Notes: a model not told the origin generated them from the letters alone. Positions 1 through 40,963 are shown, counted from the stretch's first letter. The stretch: DNA of 64,000 nucleotides from Cristatella mucedo (GCA_009760855.2 WPIO01000004.1:2252501-2316500); one strand, 5' to 3'. Translations and numbers: made by a program.

Positions 1-1363
1 TGCACCGGCCTGATCAAATCAATGACTGTTTAATTTGAATTCTGCGGCAGCCGCCTGGCTTCCGTGCAATGTGGAGCAGCCTCGGGTAGCAGCTCAGGGT
101 AGGATTCCCTTTGCAAAAGCAGGAAAAAAGAGAGAGCAGAGCAGAGGTCACGTCGGTGAATTTCGAAGTGAATTCAGCGACCATTCCTAGCCACCGAATT
201 GCGCTGAGCGGCAGTGTGCATGCAGCTCATATTACTTATCGATTACTTATTGACCAATGCAATTGAGTCATTACTTTCAACCTGAAAGACACGACCACCC
301 CCACCCCCCCTGCTCTTAGCTCTTGTCAGCAGGACAGGCCGGAGTCAGTATTGCAGACATAGCCCGTGGCGTTCATGCTGCTGACCAGCTTTCACAGTCT
401 GTGAAAGCAAGCAATTGCATGCTTGGCCTGTCCATTTGGTTCTGCTGACGTAAATGCCACACTGTGTGTATCGTTTGCTCCCTTCACGCGTTTTATAAAT
501 GCGTTGGCAGGAAAATCGCGTGCCTTTCATGGAGACCAGTGCAAAAACAGGGCTCAACGTGGATCTGGCGTTTACTGCTATAGCCAGGTAGCTGCTGCTG
601 CTGTGCCACCTATCATTGTGGGGCTGCTGCTGCCGATGCTGCTGCTGCCGATGCTGGGACTACTATCGCTGTTTTTACTGCTGGCAATACTGCAACTGTT
701 ACTGCTATGTTGCTCCCACAAATGCTGCTGCTGCGTACGGCGATGTGTCTTCTGATGCCGATAATGCAACTGTTGCCACCATCGTTGCTTCTTTTCTATG
801 CTAACGCTGCTACTTCTGCTCGAGTGCAGCTCGAGAGGGCTCTCAATTCAATTGGAGCCTGCTCTTGGAGGATGCAATTGATTTTCTCGTCCTCGGCATC
901 ACGAACTGGGCTCCACCCGTCTCTTAGTGTGCTGACCAGCAGCTGCTCGAGCCTCGTTGTGCTGTCAGCTTACCCACAGTTAGGGCAGCCTCGGGCTCGA
1001 CCCTCGGCCAGAATGCAAGGAACACGTCAGTGCTTTCCTCATCGCCTGATGTCGCAGATAGAGTGTGGCACCAATAGTCGCAGGTCGAATAATCAGCCGG
1101 ATGTTAGCTACCTGCGGAGACGCCGAGCTAACAGTGGAGTCGAGCTGCGATGGCAGTTGGTGTGTGAGGTTCGATCACCCGCAGTCATCAACCCGATTTT
1201 CAACCCATCAACCTGATTCTGTATTGTGCCAGAAAGCAGTATCCTGTGCACTAGCATAGGCTACTTTCAGAAGAGCCTCTCCAAAGTCAGTCGTCGTGTC
1301 CTGCATTAGAGGCCGCAGAGTGCCGCAGTGGCTGACCGCTCGTCACCGACAGGCAGACAACTT
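1..1363. other. No gene recognised; CTG-rich stretch
   Basis: Unique sequence with a degenerate ctgctg/gctgctgct stretch at 585-735. Several short open frames are explained by that repeat. Confidence 0.5.
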
Positions 1364-1510
1364 ATAATGTAATGTATCTCCGTCAGTAACTCCACAAAGT
1401 CATAAAGACCATGTGGGTGTTATGCAGGAGAGTTTTGTATAGCGAACTCACAGTCTAAGCGGCTTTCGGTACGCATTCGGTAGCCAACAGACTTCGTCTC
1501 ACTTTGAGCT
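1364..1510 (-). mobile_element. LINE family 2, 3' end fragment
   Basis: Starts taatgtaatgtatctcc and matches the 3' end repeated at 10.75, 13.5, 29.5 and 56.0 kb, including the gtaactccacaaagtcataa block. On the minus strand the tail is ATTACATT-type. Confidence 0.8.
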
Positions 1511-2400
1511 CACAATAGGAAGCTCTCCTGCCTTCAGCGTAAGTTCATGCTGGATATAAGTAAGAATTAAAAACGAAAAATTCCTAGCGCTGTACTAACT
1601 GGTAATGTTCTTGCCGTGACTCTGCTGAATCGGCAACCCAGGTGCTTTTCACCATTTCTGGCTAACTAGGGTGAATCGGGAAGTTTAGCTCTGCCCGCTC
1701 CTCCCGCCACCCCTTTAGACGGACACTGGCCGAACCGACGGGACAGCGGCGCCGTACAGCATTCGAGAATGCAGCAGTCGCCGAGTCTTTGTGGGTGCAA
1801 GCTGCAGTGAGATGTGCTTTCCTTGCTGTCGTGAATGAAAATAACCTTCTCTGCTCGATTGAACTCTACCGCGAGGCATCAAAAGTTCTCTTTCATCATA
1901 GCTTGAATTAAAGGTAGCCGGGTAAGTTAGAGGCATTATGCCAATCAATAGATGCCCTCTACTGAGTCGGCCTTCCTCCCTTTTTCCTCCCCTGCCCCCC
2001 CCCCCGAGCGATCGGCCTTTGCCGTGAGGCCTTTGCAGCGCTATCTCCTCTGATGGCGTTATAACAAGCGTATTGTTATTACTATCGCATGCTGCTTCCA
2101 CAGGTTGCTCCGATCTCAGCTGAGAGGAGACTCGGAACAGCTCGCTGAGCGGCCTCCTCTGCCGCCGAGCTTCTTTCGGCCGTGCCCACTGTCCGACCGC
2201 CCCATCCGGCCATCTTACCTTTGTCTCCAGTCAGTAGCCGAGTTTTTGGCAAAAGCCCGATGAGTGTCTCCGCGAAATAGTGCTGGCCCGTCGAGGCTTG
2301 CGACGGCCCCCGCCGCACCCCTCTTCGAGCGAAGCGACGTGAGGTCGAGGTTGCCACTGCTCAGGATGTGCATGCCACACTGGCTGTGATTCCTTTTCAG

Positions 2401-2500
2401 GATTATTAAAGACAGGAAGCAGCCAGACGGTGTCGACAGCCATTTCTCGCTGAACGAGTACATCGCCAAAGAGGCGGCCGTGAAGAAATCCTGCTGTTGA
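2401..2500 (+). CDS. Candidate terminal exon of a plus-strand gene, product ending KKSCC
   Basis: A good acceptor (gattccttttcag) is followed by one base and 33 codons up to TGA. The peptide reads IIKDRKQPDGVDSHFSLNEY and then IAKEAAVKKSCC. A lysine-rich tail ending in two cysteines is typical of doubly geranylgeranylated Rab GTPases or S-acylated proteins. I do not recognise the family and found no upstream exon in the first 2.4 kb; it would lie before the window. An AATAAA follows at 3536-3541. A chance open stretch cannot be excluded. Confidence 0.45.
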
Positions 2501-2616
2501 GGAGGCAGTAGCAGCTCAGCCACCTGATTCGCTCTCAGCCACCTCTTCGTCCTCCTCATGCTGCAGCCTCTGCTTCCTCTGCTCCGCCTCTCTCTCTTTT
2601 TCTCTTTCATTCTCAG

Positions 2617-2781
<165 letters not shown>

Positions 2782-3053
2782 TACAGTCTCTCCCACCACT
2801 GCCGCCACAGTTTGGCTCGGCGATCGACTAGCTTGCAGCCGTCAGACTCTGTCTAGTCACGGCACCAGCCACATCCGACTCGTGCTGCCGTGCAGTGAGG
2901 TGGCCGTGCGGAAAGGAGGCAGCTGGAGGGTCCGCCTTGGTCCAAGGTCGAGGCCGACCCGCACTCAGAATTGGCCAACAGAAGACGTCCGACGGACGCT
3001 AGGGTTACCCCCCTACCAAGGCTGCCGACAACGTGACTACTCTCGACTCTGTC

Positions 3054-3054
<1 letters not shown>

Positions 3055-3118
<64 letters not shown>

Positions 3119-3130
3119 GTGTGTGTATGT
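3055..3130. repeat. (GT)n microsatellite
   Basis: Near-perfect GT run. Confidence 0.98.
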
Positions 3131-3246
3131 GTGTGCCGTGCCAGCGCCAATTGACGAAAGCACTCAAGGATGAGCAAGGTCTACGAGCAGTCACCAACCC
3201 TTGGGCCTATGCTGCTTCAGCAGTACCTTGTGCCTCGATCGTGCTC

Positions 3247-3259
3247 ACTCTCTCTCTCT

Positions 3260-3290
<31 letters not shown>

Positions 3291-3370
3291 CCTCTCTCCC
3301 AATTACTCTCTCCTCTCTCTCATTCCCTCTCTCACTTTCTCTCTCTTTCTCTCTCTCTCTCTCTCTTTCG
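3247..3370. repeat. Imperfect (TC)n tract
   Basis: CT/CCCT-rich pyrimidine tract. Confidence 0.95.
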
Positions 3371-3535
3371 TTGTTGTTGTTGTCTACTTAGCCTAATAAG
3401 GTAATAGTTAGCCAAAGCAGGGCATTCCAGTCAAGGTGTAGCCAAAATAATCTCTCATGCGGCATTCTTGTCTCAGTTAGATTCTTGTCTCGGTCTTTTT
3501 TTGTACTCACCAGCCGAAAACGCAGTTTGTCATTC

Positions 3536-3541
3536 AATAAA
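3536..3541 (+). terminator. Possible polyadenylation signal for the KKSCC exon
   Basis: Canonical AATAAA about 1 kb downstream of the TGA at 2500 on the same strand, beyond three microsatellites. It is linked to the candidate exon only by position. Confidence 0.2.
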
Positions 3542-3699
3542 TGCCAACGTTGTTCGGTATGCCTGCTATGACTCTCGCGGTGCATTCTGCAGAATCGATC
3601 GAGGCTGCTTCGTGTGAGCCACGGAGATGCCAAGTTGCTGCTGGGCGTCGTCCGTGGGACCACGTGTCCGACCACGACCACTGCAGCCTCGCTAGGCTC

Positions 3700-4430
3700 A
3701 GAGCCTTGCTCACAGCCTAGCGAGGCTGCAGTGGTCGTCTGACCCGGGCGGCGGCGCCAGCAGCAGCAGCAGCGGTGGCTTTATTGCAGTCAGCTGGAAT
3801 CCGAACCACGCCCCCTCCCCGAGGCTCCCCTATCGGCTCCAATGAATCATGCAGGACTGGCACGTGACGACGGCCAGCGTTGTCGAAGCTGCGGCTGCTA
3901 ACGAAGGCCGAAAATGTCCGCTCGGCCTCCGGAGGAGCCTGCGAAAGGACGAGACACTGGCAAGGCGTGAGGGTAGCTCTGCTTTCGCAACCCGGCTGCC
4001 TGCTATGGCCGAGGCTCGGTGCTGACCCCGCGACCGAAGGCCGAGCAGCCGACCGGAAATCGTGGACAATTCGAGTCCAAGTCGACGTTCCATGGCATTG
4101 TCGGGGCTTAAATGGCGCGCCGTGCGAACTCAAGCCCGGCGCATTCAGTAGCTGCGGCAGCCAGGCACCGCAGCCACCGAGCGAGTGGCGCTCAGCTTCC
4201 GACCGACGCGACCATTCGGCAGCGGCGCCACCGAGCCGCTGAGACGGCGGCGGACGAAACTGGCGCACGTAGGAATGCTTCCGGCGCCGAGCGGGCGGCC
4301 AACTTTCCTCAGCCGATCGACCTACGGGCGGCGCAGCGCGTTTGCCGCTTTCCCGACGGCGCGAGCTGGGTCGGCGAGAGAGCAGATGCGCGGCACGCAC
4401 CGCTCTCGCGAACCGCGGCAGCTGCCTCGG
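3700..4430. promoter_or_regulatory. GC/CpG-rich block
   Basis: Many CpG dinucleotides compared with neighbours, overlapping open frames on both strands that I take as composition artefacts. It could be a promoter region; no gene identified. Confidence 0.35.
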
Positions 4431-4431
4431 G

Positions 4432-6260
4432 AATAATAATAATAATTCACTTGATAAAGCGCCCTAAGCGAACTTAATCTCTCTCTCTATGCGCTATACA
4501 TTTGCTGCAAAGGGTAATGCAATTGAATGGTGAGTAAAATCATGCTTGAAAAACAAACAAAATGAATGATATGGTTAGGGGTGACATGCACAGGGTCAGC
4601 ATGCAAGTATGGTTAGTGGCACCTTGCACAGTGTCAGCAAGCATGCACATCAAGGACGAATCACAGGGACCCACTAAATGCTGTCCTAAATAGGTGTTTT
4701 TTAGTTCCTTGTAAATGTAGTCAGGTCAGGGGACGTACTGACGCAGGTCGGGAGGGAGTTCCGGGCTTTGGGAGCATACGAACAAAATGCACTGTCTCCA
4801 AAGGATTTAAGGTTTGTACGAGGTATTTGTAGACTGTTGGATTCCGAAAAGCGGGTGATACGATGCTTGGCCTGATGGTGGAGTATATCTGAGAGATAGG
4901 CTGGAGCCAAAGAATGAACTGACCTAAAAGTGAGCGACAAAACCTTGAAGTCAATCCGTTGCTTGACTGGTAGCCAGTGCTGGTCGACGAGAAGTGGAGT
5001 AATATGGCAACTGCGACGACGCTCACGGCAGACAAGCCTAGCTGCAGAGTTTTGCACCAGCTGCAATCGCCCGATCGCACATGCCGGTAGGCCAGTAAGC
5101 AGTGAGTTGCTGAAGTCGAGACGTGATGTCACGAATGCATGGACCAACTTGGACGTGGTATCCTTATCTAAACAAGCCCGAATTTCAGCAATGTTATGTA
5201 TCTGAAAGTAGGCAGATTCAATTGTGGAGCTGATGTGGTCGTCTAACGAGAGGTCGCTTTGGAATATGACACCTAGATTTCGAGCTGATTCAACTGGAGA
5301 TATGCTGGCAGAGCCAATTTTTAGTTTCAGCCTTTCTAATTTGTGAATCACACTGGGTTTGCCCATAATTAGTAAGTTATTTTTATCGTCATTTAGTTTT
5401 AGAAAATTTGCTGCTATCCACGTGCGGATGTCATCAATACATGCAGCAAGAGAGTTGAGAGAATTTGAGGTGCTCGAAGGCTTGGAGGGATCAAAGCAAA
5501 GGTACAACTGAGTGTCATCCGCATAGAAGTGAAAGCCTAGATTGTGCTTGGCAATCACATCAGCAAGAGGGAGAGTATAAACCGTGAAAAAAACCGGACC
5601 TAGCAGGGAGCCCTGAGGTACCCCATACTTCAGAGGTACCTCAAATGATCTTTGTCCATTCACATCAATACTCTGGAGTCTCCCACTGAAATAGGACCTG
5701 AACCACTGCAGAGCTGTGCCAGTGATGCCCAGGCGAGATGAGAGGCGCTCTAAAAGAACTTTGTGATCGATGGTATCAAAAGCTGCCGAAAGATCGAGCA
5801 AAACAAGCAGAGACACTCTACCCACGTCTGTATTTCTAAGTAGGTTGTTGTATACCCGAAGCAATGCTGACTCTGTGGAGAGATTAGCTCTAAAGCCGAC
5901 TGAAACTTACTAGCAAGGTGTGCGGTTTCGATATATGAGTTCAGCTGGTCTGCCACGACCCGTTCCAGTGTCTTTAATAGGAATGGTAGAAGGGAGACTG
6001 GGCGGAACTTGCTTAAGTTCTCTTGGTCTAGTGTAGCTTTCTTGAGAAGTGGCCTGACTAAAGCTTTTTTGAAAGGTGCTGGGACATGACCTGATGCTAA
6101 TGACATATTAATGATGTTAGTTATGCATGGCAGCAGCAGATCAATGCAACGTAGGAGCAGGACAGTGGGAATAGGGTCCAGAGGACTTGTCGTCTTCTTT
6201 GATTGCGATACGAACTTAAGAAATCCCTCGCCGCGCCATTTCAAAGGTGAGGCGCCCGAG
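4432..6260 (-). mobile_element. L2/CR1-like LINE (family 1), 5'-truncated, reverse transcriptase present
   Basis: The most complete LINE here. On the minus strand it reads reverse transcriptase, a 3' UTR and a hairpin tail ending in (ATT)n. The frame 5864-4701 (387 residues) holds motif A LDLSAAFDTID, motif B GVPQGSLLGP and the catalytic box FHFYADDTQLYL. An upstream segment (6244 to about 5890: LDPIPTVLL, KKALVRPLLKKA, FRPVSLLPF) is in another frame, so a frameshift near 5.89 kb separates them. The endonuclease domain is absent. The 3' hairpin (GCGC...AGAGATTAAGTT...GGGCGC) is the type seen in L2 LINEs. Inactive copy. Confidence 0.9.
4701..5864 (-). CDS. LINE reverse transcriptase, C-terminal 387 residues
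   Basis: Transposon protein fragment. LDLSAAFDTIDHKVLLERL near residue 23, GVPQGSLLGP near 124, YADD near 152; the Asp residues of motifs A and C are intact. The thumb region RLVQNSAARLVCRERRR and the C-terminal KSFGDSAFCSYAPKARNSLP are repeated in degraded form in other copies in the window. The first Met is not a true start, since the frame continues upstream through a frameshift. Confidence 0.85.
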   Translation of the reverse strand: MLRVYNNLLRNTDVGRVSLLVLLDLSAAFDTIDHKVLLERLSSRLGITGTALQWFRSYFSGRLQSIDVNGQRSFEVPLKYGVPQGSLLGPVFFTVYTLPLADVIAKHNLGFHFYADDTQLYLCFDPSKPSSTSNSLNSLAACIDDIRTWIAANFLKLNDDKNNLLIMGKPSVIHKLERLKLKIGSASISPVESARNLGVIFQSDLSLDDHISSTIESAYFQIHNIAEIRACLDKDTTSKLVHAFVTSRLDFSNSLLTGLPACAIGRLQLVQNSAARLVCRERRRSCHITPLLVDQHWLPVKQRIDFKVLSLTFRSVHSLAPAYLSDILHHQAKHRITRFSESNSLQIPRTNLKSFGDSAFCSYAPKARNSLPTCVSTSPDLTTFTRN

Positions 6261-8100
6261 GAGGTGGTTTTTGCTTACCCGGGGCAGATGTGCTAATCTA
6301 TTATTTAGCAATCTGTAGCAACCGTGTGTCGAGTATACCAGTACGTTTCAAGCAAGTTCACGCTCTCGTGCAAGTGGCCTCCAAGGGCCCGGATCCCGGC
6401 GAACTAGCGAATCGTTTTTCGCCATTTCAATATTCAGTCACGTGGTTTAGCTGAGGTTTTTAATTCCCTATTATTAAATCCCGTGTTTTGATTTTACCTC
6501 GCGCATTTTCTCGCCACTCTCCAGCGTTCAGCGTGCTCTCGCAGAGTAAATTCTCGCGCTAATGACCTCCAAAGGTTAGCTGAGCGGGCGACTTGTAAGT
6601 TCTGAACTACGGTTCACTTGCCACGCTAAAAACGAGCTCCGTGACGCTTTGACTTCAAATCCACGTTACGAACAGCGTACCTGACCTATAATAAAACTCA
6701 AAATTAACAAGTAGCAGATAGTTCCGAATCGCGCAAGCGTGTATCGATCAACTGCTGTACGCCCGAGGTGAGGCTTTAGGGCGGAGGGAGAGCTCGACAG
6801 TCCTCCGTAGTCTTTGCTCAAATTTAGCGAGTACACATTAAGTGAAGTTTTCCTCTCTTGGAATTCCGCTCGACGCTGCGCGACACTGGCGGCGGCATTA
6901 GCGGAAAGGGGCTGCGAGAGCAGACCCGGAAGTGATTGCACGATTGCGCTCCAGTGTGAAAAGAGCGCTCCTGTCGAAATTAGCACAATTCCAGTTTTGC
7001 ACGAGAGCGCTATTATAAATATTCCCACATTCGCAGGCGTGCGTCAGCGTAATCGCGGCTGCTGCACTCTGCGCCCGTACCGGCAGGCTTGAGGTTGCTT
7101 ACGGCGTCGGTAATCCGCTCGCTGGGCTTGCGGTGTCAGCCCGCGACCATCCCAAATAAATAATGTCTAATTCACTTGTATATATATGCCCTAAGAGAAC
7201 TTAATCTCTATTAAGGCGCTTCACATATATGCCACGAGTCTCGAGAGCACACGACCTTGGTCGGGGCGAGCACACATTAAAACCATATCAGTTTAACACG
7301 TGCGCAATTATCGGAGTAAAAATATATCAGCAGCCAATGCTGCCGGCTTATACATTTTTACCTTCGGAGCAGGAGTGGTTTCGGAACAGACGTGACGTCT
7401 GCGTAACCGTCGACTGTGTGCATGGACAAATCTTCTGATGGGCATTGACGATGACTATTTCACCTGTTGTGCGCACTTCCGGCGCGAAGGCTTCGTTGTT
7501 AGGCCAGGCTTCCGACTGGCACTCGACAAGTTAAGCTAAACCGAATGTCCGTAGACATATTCACATCCTTCCGCTTCTTGCCTTGAGCAGGGAAAAACTC
7601 GCCTGACCCCGGCTGACCCCTGGGTCACCCTTTTCCAATGAAAGTTATCCATCACTAAATCGTTTGTCCGCAACGTCGTTACGTACTTGTTCTGTGTGTC
7701 TGCGGCTTCAGCTGTAATTAGCGAAGCGCCTGACAATAATACCTCACATGTGGCCAATAGTTAAGCCATTGAAGCAGCACAGCGTCGAGCCACTAATGCA
7801 GGTTATATTTCGCGTCATCTGCTGCGACTGATCGAGCCCTCATGTATGTGCCCGTTGAGGGGAATACAGCAGAGTCTCGTTTACCGCGCACGAGCGCCCA
7901 CTGTGTCTCCGTGAGACTCGTACTTGAACAGCCGTCACCGGAGCCACTGTCACACAACATACTTCGATCGGCGGGCTCTCACGAAGGTGCCATATGTGAG
8001 CGGAACCTTAAAACAGTAAGTAGATAAGTAAAAGTAACTAAGGCGCAAATGTAGTGAAGCAGCATTTGGCCTACAGCGACTCAATCGACGAATCATCAAT
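6261..8100. other. No gene recognised apart from one SINE
   Basis: Unique sequence without a convincing frame, splice pair or repeat other than the SINE at 7165-7290. Confidence 0.5.
7165..7290 (-). mobile_element. SINE type 1
   Basis: Minus strand: degenerate tRNA-like head, cgcttcacatatatgcc region, hairpin (ccctaagagaacttaatctc) and AT-rich tail. Confidence 0.65.
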
Positions 8101-8107
8101 CGATTTA

Positions 8108-8430
<323 letters not shown>

Positions 8431-8743
8431 CTAATACGAAATCACTTTGAGAGCACTCTAGCAGTCCTGACTTGACAAATGCTAAATCTAGCACCTCGTG
8501 CCTTGCATTGCTGGCACCACCACTTTATCGATTAAAAGTCTGCAGGTGGTTGATATTCTGAATGTGCAGCAGCATGCCGTGCTATAGGCATGTGACCGAC
8601 GGCGTGAAAATGAACTGCACTGTCGAGGCATAGCGAAGGATGGAGCGGCAGTTTCGTTGCCGAAGCCAATAGCCAATAGGTAATCGCGTTGCAGCTGCAG
8701 GGAATAGCAACTGCGAATCTTGAAAACAACTCGGCGCGTGTCT

Positions 8744-8749
8744 CTCTCA

Positions 8750-8835
<86 letters not shown>
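8744..8835. repeat. (TC)n microsatellite
   Basis: Near-perfect TC. Confidence 0.98.
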
Positions 8836-8839
<4 letters not shown>

Positions 8840-9189
8840 CTCACAGCGAAAAAGTAGCGAGTGGCCAGTAAATTGTGGATTATTTCCCGTTTCGGCGGAG
8901 CTGTTTATAGAGACCTTAGCGCCACGAGGACGACTTCGACGACATTGGAACTTCGTTCAGCACGCGAGTTTGGCCACGACAGCAGAATCTTTGCAATCTT
9001 TCTCTGTAATTCGCTGCACACAAAAGACAAAAACGGCGCAGGGCTATCCCGAGGATAGGTAAGGAATGTAGTTATATTTCGGCCGTGTCGATACCATGGA
9101 GGCGATAAACTTGCATCTGACCAGCAAGATTTCTGACAGACGCACCAGTAGACGAGCCGCCTTTCATTCGCCTTCTGCCGAGCTTGGTT

Positions 9190-9318
9190 TGGTCCAGAGG
9201 TCAAGGTGCTCACCCCGGGGACCAAGGTCTGGCTGAGGTCGTTGGCTCGAGCCCCGAAGCATATGTGAAGCGCCTGAATAGAGACTAATTTATCTTGGGG
9301 TGCTATACAAATGAAATA
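9190..9318 (+). mobile_element. SINE type 1
   Basis: Head with gtcaaggtgctcaccc and B-box-like ggctcgagcccc, then gtgaagcgcctgaatagaga and cttggggtgctatacaaatg. Confidence 0.8.
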
Positions 9319-9319
9319 C

Positions 9320-10550
9320 ATATTTTTCTTATTAATGGTAGCAAACGTCTCATAAGCTAGCTTGTGCTTCAGGGCCGGGGCTCAAGAGTTCGTGATTAAT
9401 TTGCACGTTCATTTAGGCAACACAGGCAGTGTCTTCCTCCAGCGTGCCTGTCCCCAATGGCCTCACGAGTCCACCCAACCGCTCTTTCGTACGGACGACA
9501 ATTAGCATAGAAGCGTTGCAGTAACTATTACACCGAAGGCAAAGATGAAGCGTACATTTTAAAATCGCCTACCAGGAAACACTTACCGAAGTATTCAATA
9601 ATCTGGCCTGTGCGGAAAATCAATCAGAGGCATCAAGGTCGCAGCGCTGCCCCCAAATGCAGGTATCGTTGTCTTGGAGAGTGCCGGGCTGTTTTTCCAT
9701 CAGACAGCTTACTCGCCTTGCTGTGAGGAGAGCATATATGAGAAGAGTTCTACTTCTATTGATGATCGCAGGAGCAAACAGCCAACAGCTGTCAAGCACT
9801 GATGGCAACGACCGTTTACCATTGCCAGATAATTCACAGTGCTTAGATCTTTTGCCACGTCGACAGCCTTACCTCTCGATCACGAAATCTTCTCACTACT
9901 TTTGCTTATCGCTACCGTCAAAGTATACGGTATCACTGGCTAAAGCCCGAGGTAAAGGTTGTCTTCACTTGCTGCCAGGGCAACTTGGAAATGGCATGCA
10001 ACATTTAAAACTTGATTATCTGTAAATTGTCTCTTGGACTCTTTCGAGATTGTGCTCAATCGCCTGAGTTCACATATATGCGCCAAGTTTCGAGCTTTAA
10101 CTGCATGCGCCTGCCGATGAAGCTGCCCGCTACAGACCCGATCTACAACTTTGGCAGGCCGAGTCCGGCTAGGCGTTTTACCTGCTGCGTTAACGAGCTT
10201 TTGCACTCTGTGAGTGTTCTCGAAAGGAAAGAGTGGTCATCTGATTCTTGGGAAATTTTATTTGCAAGTTATTCAATACCTGTACGCTTTTTGCATTTTT
10301 TCAGATCGCACACATTTTTTCAGGCAGGCGCCTTATCTCCCATGCGACCACATAACTCTTCTCATTCGTAACTGGGACCAGTCACAGAGGGTCCATACAG
10401 GTCAGTTAATTTCCAGCTCGTGACTGTCAATTTCGTGTGCATGCCGCTTTTGTAAGCGGCGGTAATGCCTCACCCGTGGGTCGCGATCGGCAGAGCGCCC
10501 AACCACTAATGTCTGAGTTATTCCCCGACTCCGGGCTAGTCGCCGAAGAT
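9320..10550. other. No gene recognised
   Basis: Several open frames of 60-120 codons on both strands, none with recognisable motifs. Confidence 0.45.
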
Positions 10551-10552
10551 AT

Positions 10553-10631
<79 letters not shown>

Positions 10632-10694
10632 TGACTCATGTGTGCTCTCATGGCAATATATATATATATATATATAATATATAATTATATATAT

Positions 10695-10738
<44 letters not shown>
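10553..10738. repeat. (AT)n microsatellite
   Basis: TA/AT blocks with a 30-base unique interruption near 10630-10655. Confidence 0.97.
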
Positions 10739-10739
<1 letters not shown>

Positions 10740-10752
10740 GCTCATATATATA

Positions 10753-11018
10753 TGTAACGTAATGTATCTCCATCAGTAACTCCACAAAGTCATAAAGACC
10801 ATGTGGGTGTTACGCAGTAGAGTTTTGTAAAGCGCACTCACAGCCTAAGCGGCTTTCGGTACGCATTCGGTAGCCAACAGACTTCGTCTCACGCAGCAAA
10901 GAGAAAGTGGGAAGCATAGCAGAGTCAGGAGAGCAGTTGAGGTAGTGAGTAGCATAGAAGTAGCAATTCAGGACCACTGAAAAAGATGTGCCATAGTCGG
11001 CAGTTGGAGAGTAGATGC
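10753..11018 (-). mobile_element. LINE family 2, 3' end, flanked by (AT)n on both sides
   Basis: Nearly identical to the 1.4 and 56 kb copies. Its 5' truncated end stops exactly where a (TA)n tract begins. Confidence 0.82.
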
Positions 11019-11046
11019 CATATATATATATATACATATACACACG

Positions 11047-11087
<41 letters not shown>

Positions 11088-11152
11088 GCTCATATATATA
11101 TATATATATATGAGCGTGTGTATATGTATATCTATGTATATATACATACATA

Positions 11153-11243
<91 letters not shown>
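11018..11243. repeat. (TA)n compound microsatellite
   Basis: TA runs interleaved with repeated cacgctcata and its inverse tgagcgtgtg, plus gtatgtatg units. Confidence 0.96.
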
Positions 11244-11245
<2 letters not shown>

Positions 11246-11990
11246 TGAGAGGAATAAAGGTTGGCCGATATCAAGTTTTGCACTCGTGCCTCCGTGAGAC
11301 TCGTCAGATCTGCCACCGCCTGAGCCACGGAAGCAGTTCACGAACGCCCTTAAACCGCATTGGCAGAGTTGCATGGTCGGACGATCCGGCGATCTATGGC
11401 CCGTGAAAGACAGTATTATCCTGCATCCAACTAGAGCCTCTGACCGCGATCAAATCATAGGAGCGGCAGCTTTCAAGTCGGGCAAATGAGCGATTCTATC
11501 TCGATCTCACAGAACGACAAACCCTTTCAGATCCAATTCGGTAGATCTACTGCTTGTGGGGACCCCCCCCCCCCCTCTCCGAGACCCAAGTTGGTGCCAG
11601 TGGTCGCAGGCAAGCAAAGCTTGCAGTATCTTCGGAAGCAAACGTCACGCTTGCTCAGGTAGATGTACAATTTAATCAGCGACTAGAAACGCAGAAATGT
11701 CACCCGAAGTCAAAGCTACTCAAAGTGCTCGGCTGACAACTGTTCGCTATATAGACTTGCTTTGACCCCTTCTAATGACCCAGTCTAATGGGGTCGGAAC
11801 TGAACGATTGGCAAGCTGTTGGCTGCATCTAAGCTTTGTAGATCTTCACTGATACCTTCGGGAAGCCGGGTCCCATGCCGTGCGATAACGATATACGCAG
11901 GACGTGATGTGCAGTGATTAAATACTGACGAGCCATTTAGTATGAAGGTTCACGTCTGACGAGAGATGCCTAACTCCGATGTCGCATGCC

Positions 11991-11996
11991 TCTTTA
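11991..11996 (-). terminator. Candidate ALG6 polyadenylation signal AATAAA
   Basis: Minus-strand AATAAA about 640 bases downstream of the ALG6 stop codon. It is the first canonical hexamer I see downstream on this strand. It would give a 3' UTR of roughly 650 nt. Confidence 0.45.
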
Positions 11997-12634
11997 TTGC
12001 TGTCTCTCGCGTGCAACGTGCAACAGAGAGCCACGCAGCTTCGCGCAGCTTCGCTTCAATCGATCGGGCAGATCAATCAGATCAGTGCAGGTAGGTGTAG
12101 CCCAGTGGCAGAAAATGGCGAATGCAAACGCCTGAAAACAGCGAGAGGAGAGGACAGGTGGCCTCGGGTGCTTGCAGCGCCCATCTTGCCCGCACCGAAT
12201 CATACAGCTGCCCTCCTGCATAAAGCAGCCGCCAGCATGGGCTGCGGTGGCCGAGGCAGAAGAAGGAGAGCAGGGCAGCCGGGGGGGGGGGCACCCCGAG
12301 GGCTGCCCGGACAAGAATCGAGTGCAGTGCCGGCACAGGGCTGGTCAGCATCTGGGCTGATCAGATGCAAGGGATGACTCCGCCGGAGGAAATGAGATGA
12401 CGGCTGCAAACACGAGCAGCAGCAGCAGTTCCGGGAGCGCCACAAGCCGCCCGATGTCGGCTGCTGCCAATGCTGAGCGTCTATGAGAGGCGACACACTT
12501 GGCGAGCATACCAGTTGGTAACGAATGCTATGGCGAGCATCCGAGTGATAAGAGAGGGCAGGAGATGCCCACTTTCGACAACTCTCTCTCTCTCTCTCTC
12601 TCTCACGCAAGGCGTCGCCGGGCCCAGCACTCGG

Positions 12635-40668
<28,034 letters not shown>

Positions 40669-40720
40669 TTCAACCGGGTGTGGCGCTACAGTGATTGACC
40701 GAGCAGAATGACAACAAACC
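40669..40720 (-). promoter_or_regulatory. Presumed ALG6 5' UTR / promoter-proximal region
   Basis: Immediately upstream of the ALG6 start codon. No TATA box is evident. The start site cannot be placed from sequence alone. Confidence 0.25.
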
Positions 40721-40963
40721 TATCCGGAACTATATGTTCTAAGCATTTTTTCCCGAGATAAGAAAAGTCTAGATTGATTCTTAAAATTTAAAATAATCAT
40801 CATTTTTATTATGTATACATTCATTTTTTTATTTTTTAAAGCTTCGATGCGTGACATTATCAATGTACAGCCTGCATGACGCCACCTTTCAGCTGTAGTC
40901 GTAGTTGTTCACTCCAATTCTACTGATGTGTTCCGACAGCACCACCGCCACCTTAGTTATAAC

